Below are positions 8,381-17,907 of a stretch of DNA of 24,722 bases, one piece after another. This stretch comes from Geothermobacter sp964501815. GTDB taxonomy: Bacteria; Desulfobacterota; Desulfuromonadia; Desulfuromonadales; Geothermobacteraceae. The DNA is taken from positions 1 to 24,722 of the forward strand of contig CAZCUR010000038.1 of the NCBI GenBank assembly GCA_964501815.1. The letters run 5' to 3'. Position 1 is the first letter of the stretch, and every line of letters begins with the position of its first letter. Position numbers and translations under genes: made by a program. Under the pieces are notes generated by a model. That model was not told the origin of the DNA, searched no databases, and was given only the letters and a program-made list of their open reading frames with translations.

Positions 8381-9256
8381 ATGCGACTGTTGCTCCTGCT
8401 GCTCGCCTTTCTGCTGTTGACGACCGCTCCGGCCCCGGCCACCGATGCGGACCAGGTGCTCGACTTCGCCGACCACCTGTTTGCCCAGAAGGACTATTAC
8501 CGCGCCGTCACCGAGTACAAACGCTTCCTGTTTCTTTCTCCGGACGATCCGGCGGCTCCCTCCGCCCTGCTGCGCATGGCCCGGGCCTACCTGGCCGGGG
8601 AACGCTGGCAGGAGGTCGACGCCACCGTCGATGAGCTGGTGCGACGCTTTCCCACCAGCACCGAGGCAGGCCAGGGCGTCCTGCTGGCCGCCGAGGCCGC
8701 CTTTCGTCAGGGCAAGTTCTCCCTGGCGCGGCAGCGCTACGGCAGTGCCGGGCTGCGCTATCCGCAGCTGGCCGATGCCGCCCGCTACCGGATTGCCTGG
8801 TGTCTGCTCGAAGAAGGGGCGATCGACGAGGCCCGACACCAGCTCGACACCCTGGAAGCGCCCCAGGCGCAGACCCTGGCGGCCGATCTCGACCGCTTCA
8901 GGACCCTGCCACGCAAGTCGCCGGCCACCGCCGGACTGCTTTCCGCTCTTCTGCCCGGGGCCGGACAGGTTTACACCGGTCATGCGCGCGACGGCGCCAT
9001 CGCCTTCGCCCTCAATGCCGCCTTCATTCTCGCGGCTGTCGAAGCCTTTGATAACGGCAATGAGGCCCTGGGGGGCATTCTCACCTTCGTGGAAGTCGGC
9101 TGGTATGCCGGCAACATCTTCAACGCCGTGACCAACGCCCACAAGGTCAATCGGCGCCGCGAACAGAGCCTGCTGGACGATCTGCGCCGGCAGCACGGCC
9201 TCGACCTGGCCACCGGACCCCGCATAGGCCTTGTCAATTTCAGCTGGAGGTTCTGA
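8381..9256 (+). CDS. Exported tetratricopeptide-repeat protein with DUF5683-like C-terminal segment
   Basis: A 291-residue protein. Residues 1-20 are a signal peptide (leucine-rich core, then APAPA). Residues 25-170 form TPR-like helical pairs (LDFADHLFAQKDYYRAVTEY; later YRIAWCLLEEGAIDEARHQL). Residues about 185-255 hold LLPGAGQVYTGHARDGAIAF and two hydrophobic stretches, which resembles the short membrane-associated domain called DUF5683 (assignment from pattern only). It ends NFSWRF, with a terminal aromatic residue. The ATG at 8381 follows GGAG and gives the signal peptide; an in-frame ATG at 8270 would bury it. TPR proteins usually scaffold envelope complexes; no partner is identified. 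The stop is two bases before the ketopantoate reductase ATG, so the two form an operon. Confidence 0.8.
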   Translation: MRLLLLLLAFLLLTTAPAPATDADQVLDFADHLFAQKDYYRAVTEYKRFLFLSPDDPAAPSALLRMARAYLAGERWQEVDATVDELVRRFPTSTEAGQGVLLAAEAAFRQGKFSLARQRYGSAGLRYPQLADAARYRIAWCLLEEGAIDEARHQLDTLEAPQAQTLAADLDRFRTLPRKSPATAGLLSALLPGAGQVYTGHARDGAIAFALNAAFILAAVEAFDNGNEALGGILTFVEVGWYAGNIFNAVTNAHKVNRRREQSLLDDLRRQHGLDLATGPRIGLVNFSWRF

Positions 9257-9258
9257 AC

Positions 9259-10203
9259 ATGAGTCATCTGCCAGCCCGCCCGGTCGTCGGCGTCGTCGGC
9301 GCCGGCGCTCTCGGACTCTACTACGGCGCCCGGCTGCAGACATGCGGCCTCGAGGTGCGCTTCCTTGCCCGCCGCGACCTTGAAGCCCTGAGCCGAGGCG
9401 GCCTGACGGTTCACTCGGTCGATGGCGACTTCCGGCTTGCCAAGGTGCGCGCCTTCGGTTCCAGCGAGGAGATCGGCCCGGTCGACCTGGTACTGGTGGG
9501 GCTGAAGACCTTTGCCAACGACCGGCTTGTCGATCTGGTGCGCCCCCTGGTCGGCGCACAGACCGCCATCCTCACCCTGCAGAACGGCCTGGGCAACGAG
9601 GAGCTGCTCGCCGAAGCCTTTGGCGCCGAACGGGTACTGGGCGGCGTCGCCTTTCTCTGCTCCAACCGCGGCGAACCGGGTGTGGTGCATCATCTCGGCG
9701 AGGGGCGCATCCGGCTGGGCGAGTTCTCCGGCGGACTGAGCGACAGGGCACGCAGGCTGGCGGATCTTTTCTGCGCCGCCGGCGTCCCCTGTGAAGCGGT
9801 TGAAGATCTTGCGAAGATTCGCTGGGAAAAACTGGTTTGGAACATTCCCTTCAACGGGCTGTGCGCCCTGACCGGCCGGGACGTCACGGAGCTGCTGGCG
9901 CACCCCCCCAGCGCCGAGCTGGTGCGGGAGATGATGGAAGAAGTGGTGGCCGCCGCCAACGCCCAGAATTTGAGTCGGCCGCTGGACGGAGGTGCCTTTA
10001 TCGACCGGATGCTGCAGATGACCGCGGCGATGGACCACTACCGGCCAAGCATGATGATCGACCGGCTGGAGGGCCGCCCCCTCGAGCTGGAGAGCATTTA
10101 CGCCATTCCCCTTGAACGGGCACGGGCGGCGGGGCGCCCCATGCTCCGGGTCGACATGCTCTACCGGCTGCTCGATCTCGGTGAGCGGTTCCTCGCTCAG
10201 TAG
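9259..10203 (+). CDS. panE: 2-dehydropantoate 2-reductase (ketopantoate reductase)
   Basis: A 314-residue NADPH-dependent reductase of the ApbA/PanE family, which makes pantoate for vitamin B5 and coenzyme A. The N-terminal Rossmann motif is GVVGAGALGLYYGARL (11-26). LILTLQNGLGNEE-type sequence (ILTLQNGLGNEELL) follows the nucleotide domain. The segment KIRWEKLVWNIPFNGLCALTG carries the conserved lysine and asparagine of the active site. The C-terminal helical domain includes ELESIYAIPLERAR. The gene starts two bases after the TPR gene, with an AGG-rich site in that gene's end. Its stop overlaps the convergent lipoprotein gene by seven bases. Several ApbA/PanE relatives act on other keto acids, so substrate identity is likely but not proven. 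Confidence 0.88.
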   Translation: MSHLPARPVVGVVGAGALGLYYGARLQTCGLEVRFLARRDLEALSRGGLTVHSVDGDFRLAKVRAFGSSEEIGPVDLVLVGLKTFANDRLVDLVRPLVGAQTAILTLQNGLGNEELLAEAFGAERVLGGVAFLCSNRGEPGVVHHLGEGRIRLGEFSGGLSDRARRLADLFCAAGVPCEAVEDLAKIRWEKLVWNIPFNGLCALTGRDVTELLAHPPSAELVREMMEEVVAAANAQNLSRPLDGGAFIDRMLQMTAAMDHYRPSMMIDRLEGRPLELESIYAIPLERARAAGRPMLRVDMLYRLLDLGERFLAQ

Positions 10204-10979
10204 GAGGCGCGGAAGGGACTCAGTTCGATGGTGCCGATATCGAGCAGGGTGCCGTCGGCCAGGTGCACGCAGCCTGACTCTCCGCCCTGCCAGAGACCGT
10301 ACAGCTCTCCCGGTTTCGGCTGACCGCGACTGCCGGTGCGCGCGGCGAGACACCAGACCCCGCCCCGGTCGACAAAGAGCTGAAACCGGCCGTCCTCCAG
10401 AGACGGCGCCGAGGTGAAATCGGGCATGCTGTGGCGCCGGTTCTCACGGTATGCCAGGGCAAAACCACCCTGAACCGGCTGTCCTCTGCGGTCGACCAGA
10501 ACCCCGGTAAACCCGGTATCACCGCCACTCAAGCTGCCACGTCGCAAAAGGGAGGATTGCGCTACAGGCATCAGGACAAAATCGGCCTGAACCACGTGCC
10601 CGGAGCGGACCTCCAGCGGGTTGTGCGGCCAGGGCGCCCAACCGTCCCCCTTGAGAGGCGGCCCGGTATCGGGACGTCCCTTCGCCCGCCAGCGTGCCAC
10701 CAGCCAGAAACGCCCCGGCGGCAAATCCAGCTCATAGCGGCCGTCCGCATCGACCCGGGCGGCGTAATCCGCCGGGCCGCGCAAGCCCCGGCCGCCATCG
10801 CTGTAGGCGTAGACCCACGCCCCGGCGGCCACCCGACCGTGCCGGTCGACCACCTTTCCGGCGACACCGGTCCAGCTGTCATCGGTTGCAGCACCGGGGG
10901 CTCCGGTGCCGAGGCAGCCGGTCAGCAGCACCGGCAGCAGGAAACAAATCCAGAGGAATCGGCTGCCGCAACCCTTCAC
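10197..10979 (-). CDS. Predicted lipoprotein with carboxypeptidase-regulatory-like repeats
   Basis: A 260-residue protein with a type II signal peptide. The lipobox is LLTGC, with Cys22 as the lipidated residue and Leu at +2, which fits outer-membrane sorting by E. coli rules. Two beta-sandwich-like units follow: residues about 37-120 (VAGKVVDRHGRVAAGAWVYAY through YELDLPPGRFWLVAR) and about 155-255 (FTGVLVDRRGQPVQGGFALAY through FQLFVDRGGVWCLAAR). Each has the VxDxxGxPVxGA...DGxFxL pattern of the CarboxypepD_reg fold. The function is unknown. Its ATG overlaps the stop of the upstream LpoA-like gene by four bases (ATGA), so they are translationally coupled. The 3' end overlaps panE by seven bases tail to tail, and I see no terminator there. 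Confidence 0.8.
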   Translation of the reverse strand: MKGCGSRFLWICFLLPVLLTGCLGTGAPGAATDDSWTGVAGKVVDRHGRVAAGAWVYAYSDGGRGLRGPADYAARVDADGRYELDLPPGRFWLVARWRAKGRPDTGPPLKGDGWAPWPHNPLEVRSGHVVQADFVLMPVAQSSLLRRGSLSGGDTGFTGVLVDRRGQPVQGGFALAYRENRRHSMPDFTSAPSLEDGRFQLFVDRGGVWCLAARTGSRGQPKPGELYGLWQGGESGCVHLADGTLLDIGTIELSPFRASY

Positions 10980-12883
10980 GGTTCCTCCGCATCGAGCTGA
11001 ACGATGCGACCGTCACGAACCTGCAGCAGATAGAGAATCTTGTCGGCATCCCCGTCAAAATCGAAGCTGGTCGCTCCGGTTACCCCGGGGTAGTTTCGCA
11101 ATTGACTCAGGGCCAGGCGAACGTCCTGCCGGGTCCGGACTTCGGGACGATCGAAAATGCTCAGCAGCATACCGGCGACATCATAGCCCTGCGCCTCGAG
11201 AATGGACGGCTCCTCGCCGTAGACTTCGGTGTAACGCCGAACGAAGTCCTGAACAAAAGGATAGGGGCTGTAACGGAAAAAACCATCCGGGAAAACGGCC
11301 CCTTCGACGTAGCGGCCGGCATGACGCAGCAGCTCCGGGTCGTTCCAGCCGTTGATACCGAGCAGGGGAACATCCTTGATGCCGTAGAAGGGGAGCTGCG
11401 GTGCGATCAGCTCGATTTTGTCGGCGTAATCGGGAAGAAACAGGGCATCGAAGCAGACCGGCGGGAAGTCGGGTACAAACAGATCTTCGATGCGCTCCTC
11501 TTCGGTCCAGTCGGCCGGGTCATCGGGCCGTTCCGGATCCTCGCCCATCAGATGCTTGATCTGGACCCGAAAATCGGTGGCGTCGACCGGGTACACCTCC
11601 TCGTCGATCACCAGACCTCCGAGGGCTTCGACCTCCTCGGTAAAGACACGTGCAAACTCTTCACCCAGCCGGCTCTGCGGCCGGAGGATGCCGAAGGACT
11701 CGTAACCCATGCGCTCGACCGCATAACGGGCCAGGGCACGCGCCTGCAACCGGCTGGTGAGGGAGTTGCGGAACACATAGTCGCCCAGCTGGGGGATGCC
11801 GTCCCGCTGGGCCAGAGAGAGAATGGGGACCCGTTCGAGCTGGGCCTGCCGGGCGGCTTCAAAAGCCCTGGCACCGGTAATCGGTCCGGCCAGAGCCATC
11901 ACCCGCTCTTCGTTGGCCAGCCGGTCCACCTCAAGGGAGACGTCGGCATCGGCGATATCGACATAGAGGAAACGGACCGAATCCTGACCATGGACCTGGC
12001 GCGCCAGCTCCATGCCGCGACGGACCAGCTCGCCAAAAGCGGCATAGCGCCCCGACAGGGGGAGGAGTACGCCGACGGTCCGCTGCAGCCAGGGTTGTCC
12101 GGTCAGGCGATCGAGCAACAGAACGGCATCGCGCTTGTACGCGAAAGCGACCGGCTCCTGAACCAGCCGGCGTACCAGATCGAGGGCGTCCGCCGTTTCG
12201 CCCCGGGTCGCCAGACGCTCGGCTCGCACCAGGCGGGCGATCTGCCCCACCGTCGTGCCGCGCAGCATGAACCCGGCCTCGGCCAGATCCGCATCGTCCA
12301 GTGCGCCGAGCAACCGGTGGGCCTCTTCCTGCAAGGCACGGTTGTCGCTGTCAAGCAAGCCTTCAGCGTCATCCAGGGTGCGATGCACCAGCAGAAGCGC
12401 CGCCAGCCCCCGGTCCTGTGCGGCCAGAGCCCGCACCATCGCCCGGGCGCGCAGATAGCGGTCCCGCGGCCCCAAATCGGTGGGACGAACAGCCTGCAAC
12501 CGGGCCAGCCCCTCACGGGCGCGCCCGTCGGCAACCGCCAGCGCGGCCTGCAACAGGTCGTATTCCACCGTCCCGGCGCGGTCGGCAGCCCGCTCCAGGT
12601 ACAGACGCGCCTCCTCAAAGCTGTCCTGCAGATAGAAGATACGCGCCAGAACCAGCGCCGCCTGTCCGGCGAAGGGAGAATCGGGCTGCTGGATGACGAA
12701 GGCGCGCAAAAGGCGCAACGCCTCGTCCTGCCGTCCCTGCTCCCAGGCGGTCAGTCCCTCATTGAATTGTTCCCGGTCGGTTTGCGGAGCAGCGTAGAGA
12801 CTGCCCGGCAGCTGCACGGCGCCCGAAGGACCGGCCAGTCCAAGCCAGACGGCGACCAGCAGGATAAGACAGAGCCTTGGCAT
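10976..12883 (-). CDS. LpoA/LppC-like periplasmic binding protein with TPR N-terminus (penicillin-binding protein activator-like)
   Basis: A 635-residue exported protein. Residues 1-22 are a Sec signal peptide without a lipobox cysteine. Residues about 35-260 are helical TPR-like repeats (GLTAWEQGRQDEALRLLRAF). From about residue 270 a type I periplasmic-binding fold begins with VGVLLPLSGRYAAFGELVRRGMELA, includes VMALAGPITGARAFEAARQA, and ends with AQGYDVAGMLLSIF. TPR plus periplasmic-binding fold is the architecture of LpoA, which stimulates peptidoglycan synthase PBP1a; ABC-transporter solute-binding proteins share the C-terminal fold. No transporter genes lie nearby, which favours the LpoA-like reading (inference). 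AAGGAG lies eight bases before the ATG. The gene begins 32 bases after dnaJ and is coupled to the downstream lipoprotein. Confidence 0.8.
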   Translation of the reverse strand: MPRLCLILLVAVWLGLAGPSGAVQLPGSLYAAPQTDREQFNEGLTAWEQGRQDEALRLLRAFVIQQPDSPFAGQAALVLARIFYLQDSFEEARLYLERAADRAGTVEYDLLQAALAVADGRAREGLARLQAVRPTDLGPRDRYLRARAMVRALAAQDRGLAALLLVHRTLDDAEGLLDSDNRALQEEAHRLLGALDDADLAEAGFMLRGTTVGQIARLVRAERLATRGETADALDLVRRLVQEPVAFAYKRDAVLLLDRLTGQPWLQRTVGVLLPLSGRYAAFGELVRRGMELARQVHGQDSVRFLYVDIADADVSLEVDRLANEERVMALAGPITGARAFEAARQAQLERVPILSLAQRDGIPQLGDYVFRNSLTSRLQARALARYAVERMGYESFGILRPQSRLGEEFARVFTEEVEALGGLVIDEEVYPVDATDFRVQIKHLMGEDPERPDDPADWTEEERIEDLFVPDFPPVCFDALFLPDYADKIELIAPQLPFYGIKDVPLLGINGWNDPELLRHAGRYVEGAVFPDGFFRYSPYPFVQDFVRRYTEVYGEEPSILEAQGYDVAGMLLSIFDRPEVRTRQDVRLALSQLRNYPGVTGATSFDFDGDADKILYLLQVRDGRIVQLDAEEP

Positions 12884-12915
12884 GGCCCGCTCCTTGAAAG
12901 GGATTGCAACGGCTG

Positions 12916-14025
12916 TCAGCCGAAAAGCTCCTTCACCTTATCAAAAAAACTCTTGCCCATGGGATGAATATCTTCTCCTCCCTCACGGGCAAACTCTTCC
13001 AGCAGCTCGCGCTGGCGCGGTGTCAGTCTGGTCGGCGTCTCCACGCGCACCACCACCAGCTGGTCGCCACGCCCATAGCCCTGCAGAACAGGAATCCCCT
13101 TGCCCGGCAGCTTGAAAACCTTGCCGGTCTGGGTTCCGGGAGGAATCTTCAACTTGACCTTGCCATCGAGAGTCGGCACCTCAAACTCATGCCCCAGGGC
13201 CGCCTGGGTAAAGGAGATGGGCAACTCACAGATGACATCATTGCCTTCCCGCTGAAAAATGGGATGGTCCTTGACCGTAATGACCACATAGAGGTCCCCG
13301 GGAGGGCCGCCGCCGGTACCCGGCTCCCCCTCGCCGGCAAGCTTGAGCCGGTTTCCGGTTTCCACCCCGGCGGGAATTTTCAGGGAAATGGTCTTTTTGC
13401 CCCGGACCCGTCCGGTACCGTGACATTCGCGGCAGGGGTCGTCGATAACCCTCCCTTCGCCCTCGCAATCGGGGCAGGGGCGGGTCAGGGAGAAGAAGCC
13501 CTGCTGGTAACGCACCTGACCGGCCCCACGACAGGTGGGACAGGTGCGCGGCGATGTGCCGGCCCGGGCGCCACTGCCGCCACAGGCTTCGCAGGTCTGG
13601 TGCCGGGGGATCTGAACCTTGGTTTCCAGACCGAAGGCGGCCTCTTCGAAACTGATGGTCAGGTTGTAGCGCAGATCGTCTCCGCGACGGCCGCGGCTGC
13701 TGCGCCGCCCGCCCCCGCCGAAGATGTCCCCGAAGATATCGCCGAAGATGTCTTCGAACGGGCTGCCGGAAAAACCGCCGGAGGAGAACCCGCCCATGCC
13801 ATCGACACCGGCGTGGCCGAACTGGTCATAGTTGGCCCGCTTCTGCGCATCGGACAGCACGGCGTAGGCCTCGGAGATTTCCTTGAACTTCTCCTCCGCC
13901 TGCGGGTCATCCGGATTTTTGTCGGGATGGTACTTGACCGCCAGACGACGGTAGGCCTTTTTGATTTCGGCCTCGCTGGCGTTGCGGTTGACCCCGAGTA
14001 TTTCGTAGTAGTCGCGTTTGGCCAA
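12916..14025 (-). CDS. dnaJ: Chaperone DnaJ (Hsp40)
   Basis: A 369-residue co-chaperone that delivers clients to DnaK and stimulates its ATPase. The J domain (1-70) has HPD at 33-35. A Gly/Phe-rich linker follows (about 75-110). Four zinc-binding repeats, CEACGGSG, CPTCRGAG, CPDCEGEG and CRECHGTG, mark it as a type I DnaJ. The C-terminal substrate domains follow. The N-terminus MAKRDYYEILGV is canonical but the start codon is TTG (14025-14023). There is no in-frame ATG upstream before a TAA at 14034, and the ribosome binding site is poor. A terminator separates it from dnaK. An LpoA-like gene follows after 32 bases. Confidence 0.97.
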   Translation of the reverse strand: MAKRDYYEILGVNRNASEAEIKKAYRRLAVKYHPDKNPDDPQAEEKFKEISEAYAVLSDAQKRANYDQFGHAGVDGMGGFSSGGFSGSPFEDIFGDIFGDIFGGGGRRSSRGRRGDDLRYNLTISFEEAAFGLETKVQIPRHQTCEACGGSGARAGTSPRTCPTCRGAGQVRYQQGFFSLTRPCPDCEGEGRVIDDPCRECHGTGRVRGKKTISLKIPAGVETGNRLKLAGEGEPGTGGGPPGDLYVVITVKDHPIFQREGNDVICELPISFTQAALGHEFEVPTLDGKVKLKIPPGTQTGKVFKLPGKGIPVLQGYGRGDQLVVVRVETPTRLTPRQRELLEEFAREGGEDIHPMGKSFFDKVKELFG

Positions 14026-14079
14026 GACTGATTACCGCCATGGTCGCGCCTGCAAACACCTCGCATGTGGCGCGGACAG

Positions 14080-14111
14080 AAAAAGGGCCGGGGCTGTCAT
14101 CGCCCCGGCCC
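14080..14111 (-). terminator. Intrinsic terminator between dnaK and dnaJ
   Basis: On the minus strand GGGCCGGGGC (14111-14102) pairs perfectly with GCCCCGGCCC (14094-14085) around a seven-base loop, followed by five T (14084-14080). It lies seven bases past the dnaK stop and about 55 bases before the dnaJ start, so it should reduce read-through into dnaJ. Confidence 0.9.
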
Positions 14112-14118
14112 CGGGGAG

Positions 14119-16014
<1,896 letters not shown>

Positions 16015-16038
16015 GGTTCGTATCCTCCTTGAAAGTTG

Positions 16039-16683
16039 TTATTCGTTCTGCTGTGCTGCGTCGCCGGTATCGGCCCCTGTTTCCGCCTCGGAACCACCCT
16101 CAGGCGCCTTGCTCACCATCACCAGGGCCGGCCGCAGCAAACGGTCGTGCAGTCGATAGCCTTTCTGCAGTTCCTGGGCGACGTGATTGGGCGGCAAATC
16201 TTCAGACACGACCTGCCCCATTGCCTCATGTACGGCAGGGTCAAAGGCCTGCCCGGCCGCCTCGATCGGCGTCACCCCGAACTTCTCAAGCGTACGGGCA
16301 AACTGGTCCAGGGTCATCTGCACCCCTTCAAGCAGCGCCCCGCTGTCGTTCTGCTGTTCGCGGGCATGGTCCACAGCCCGCTGCAGGTTATCGATGACCG
16401 GAAGAAACTCCCGCAGCAGGCCTTCATTGGCAAAGCGGGCCAGATCCTGTTTTTCCCGCTGCATCCGTTTGCGGTAGTTCTCCAGGTCCGCCTGGCTGCG
16501 CAGATACAGGTCCCAGTTTTTGCGCGCCTCTTCGCGCGCCGCCTCCAGCTCGGCCTCGAGGCTCCGGCTTTCCTCCGCCGCCTCCTCCTGGGCCTGTGTC
16601 GCCTGGGCCTGCGTCTCTTCCGTCTGTTTGGGATTTTCAACCGGAGACGCGTCTCCGGACTGCTGTTTTTTCTTGCGTGCCAC
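16039..16683 (-). CDS. grpE: Nucleotide exchange factor GrpE
   Basis: A 214-residue protein that releases ADP from DnaK. The N-terminal 60 residues are charged and low in complexity (runs of Q, E and A). A long helix (about 60-125) leads into the DLENYRKRMQREKQDLARFA signature. The C-terminal beta domain has GVTPIEAAGQAFDPAVHEAM and DHTVAQEL-like sequence (NHVAQELQKGYRLHDRLLRPALVMV). The start chosen is GTG (16683-16681), nine bases after AGGAGG, giving VARKKKQQ. A TTG seven codons earlier would include the ribosome binding site in the coding frame. That AGGAGG overlaps the hrcA stop codon (TAGGAGG), which suggests coupling. Confidence 0.95.
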   Translation of the reverse strand: MARKKKQQSGDASPVENPKQTEETQAQATQAQEEAAEESRSLEAELEAAREEARKNWDLYLRSQADLENYRKRMQREKQDLARFANEGLLREFLPVIDNLQRAVDHAREQQNDSGALLEGVQMTLDQFARTLEKFGVTPIEAAGQAFDPAVHEAMGQVVSEDLPPNHVAQELQKGYRLHDRLLRPALVMVSKAPEGGSEAETGADTGDAAQQNE

Positions 16684-16696
16684 CTTGTCTGGCCTC

Positions 16697-17737
16697 CTAT
16701 TCAAGATCGCCCTCGAGCACCTGGCTCAAAAGACGGGCGGTGTAGTCGACAATGGGAATCACGGCGCTGTAGTTCATGCGGCTCGGACCGATGACTCCGA
16801 GCGCGCCGACGGTCCCCCGACGGTTGCTGTAGTGCGAGGTGATCAGGCTGCAGCCGTCGATCCCCTCCAAACCGGTTTCGCTGCCGATAAAGATCTGCAC
16901 TCCCTCAGCCTGCTGGCTGCGGGTCAGCAGATCGATAAGACGCCCCTTCTGCTCAAAGGCGCGAAAGAGTTCGCGCATGGTTTCGACATTGGCAAACTCG
17001 GGCTGGTCGAGAATATGGCTGGTCCCCTCAATAAAAACCTCCCCTTCCAGGTCGCCCTGCAGGGCTTCGCGCGAGAGTTTCAGGGTCTTGGCCAGCAACT
17101 GGTCATAGCGGGCCTTTTCCCGCTGCATCTCGTCCAATATTTTTTGCTTGATCTCGTGAATCGGCAGATCGGTCAGGGTGCGATTCAGGTAGTTGGTAAT
17201 CTGCTCCAGTTCCCTGGGGGTTATCGGCTCTCGGGTTTCAATAATCTTGTTCTGCACCAGGCCGCTGCGCGTCACCAGAATGACCAGGATGCGGCCCTGC
17301 GACAGGGGCAAAAACTCAATGTGCCGAAAGACCGTGGTCTCCATGCGCGGAGCCATGACCAGCCCGGTGTAACGGGAAATCGCCGACAGGCTGCGGCTGA
17401 CATCGCGCAGAATCTCTTCGACTTTACGGCCACGCAGCTTGTAGCTGCTGCTGAGCCGGCGCTGTTCCTGGGGCGTCAGCTGCCGCACCTGCAGCAGGGT
17501 ATCCACATAGAACCGGTACCCTTTCTCCGTCGGAACCCGTCCCGCGGAGGTGTGGGGCGATTTCAGATAGCCAAGCTCCTCGAGGTCCGCCATGACATTG
17601 CGGATGGTTGCCGGCGACAGCCCCATGGGATGGCGGCGTGCCACCGTGCGCGAACCAACCGGCTCGGCCGTGGCAATGTGCTCCTCGATAATCGCCTCGA
17701 GAATGGTCCGGTTGCGCTCTGAAAGCTCCGTGGTCAT
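16697..17737 (-). CDS. hrcA: Heat-inducible transcription repressor HrcA
   Basis: A 346-residue repressor that binds CIRCE operators and is kept active by GroE in known systems. The N-terminal winged helix carries VGSRTVARRHPMGLSPATIR and DLEELGYLKSPHTSAGRVPT, the strongest family signature. The middle and C-terminal GAF-like and dimerisation parts end with GALGVIGPSRMNYSAVIPIV. The ATG ending at 17737 gives MTTELSERNRTIL, with AGGGG eleven bases... upstream in the leader; a longer in-frame reading upstream is only the GC-rich leader. CIRCE and a strong promoter lie directly ahead, so the gene is autoregulated. grpE follows with 13 bases between stop and start. Confidence 0.97.
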   Translation of the reverse strand: MTTELSERNRTILEAIIEEHIATAEPVGSRTVARRHPMGLSPATIRNVMADLEELGYLKSPHTSAGRVPTEKGYRFYVDTLLQVRQLTPQEQRRLSSSYKLRGRKVEEILRDVSRSLSAISRYTGLVMAPRMETTVFRHIEFLPLSQGRILVILVTRSGLVQNKIIETREPITPRELEQITNYLNRTLTDLPIHEIKQKILDEMQREKARYDQLLAKTLKLSREALQGDLEGEVFIEGTSHILDQPEFANVETMRELFRAFEQKGRLIDLLTRSQQAEGVQIFIGSETGLEGIDGCSLITSHYSNRRGTVGALGVIGPSRMNYSAVIPIVDYTARLLSQVLEGDLE

Positions 17738-17749
17738 GGTCAAGCCCCT

Positions 17750-17807
17750 AAAAAACTGAGCCGGCTGAACCGGCCCGGGCTTAGGGTACCCCGGCGGTCG
17801 CCGGGCC
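17750..17807 (-). promoter_or_regulatory. Structured hrcA leader with terminator-like hairpin
   Basis: Between CIRCE and the hrcA ATG the minus-strand transcript can form two hairpins. The first is CCCGGC-GACC-GCCGGG (17805-17790). The second is a seven-pair stem centred on GCCGG-TTCAG-CCGGC (17776-17758), followed two bases later by six T (17755-17750), which is an intrinsic terminator shape ahead of the start codon. GGCCCGG (17807-17801), overlapping the first hairpin, is an exact complement of CCGGGCC (17778-17772), overlapping the second. The two folds are therefore mutually exclusive, as in an attenuator. Function is inferred from pairing alone. Confidence 0.5.
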
Positions 17808-17812
17808 ACCTT

Positions 17813-17839
17813 TTAGCACTCTGACGTCCAGAGTGCTAG
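17813..17839. promoter_or_regulatory. CIRCE operator (HrcA binding site)
   Basis: TTAGCACTC (17813-17821), a spacer of exactly nine bases, then GAGTGCTAG (17831-17839). The consensus is TTAGCACTC-N9-GAGTGCTAA, so only the last base of one arm differs. It sits right at the predicted transcription start of the hrcA operon, the expected place for repression by HrcA. Confidence 0.95.
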
Positions 17840-17847
17840 CGGCGTAC

Positions 17848-17876
17848 AACATAACAACGCCCCCCTGGGTTGTCAA
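17848..17876 (-). promoter_or_regulatory. Sigma-70 promoter of the hrcA-grpE-dnaK operon
   Basis: On the minus strand a perfect -35 TTGACA (17876-17871), a 17-base spacer, and -10 TATGTT (17853-17848) with the extended TG one base upstream. The predicted start is near 17841, two bases before CIRCE. No sigma-32-type sequence is needed, which fits HrcA-type control. The promoter lies in the 70 bases between the hemW stop and CIRCE. Confidence 0.85.
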
Positions 17877-17907
17877 GGCGGGCCGAAGGCAAAATTTTAA
17901 CGAAAAA

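Noticed and set aside
7691..9559. carD as the end of a 622-residue protein
   Set aside because: The extra upstream frame is antisense to the TPR and panE genes and passes through the carD promoter; only the last 168 residues match CarD.
10694..12967. A 757-codon plus-strand frame opposite the lipoprotein and LpoA-like genes
   Set aside because: The minus strand has signal peptides, start signals and recognisable folds; the plus-strand product has none.
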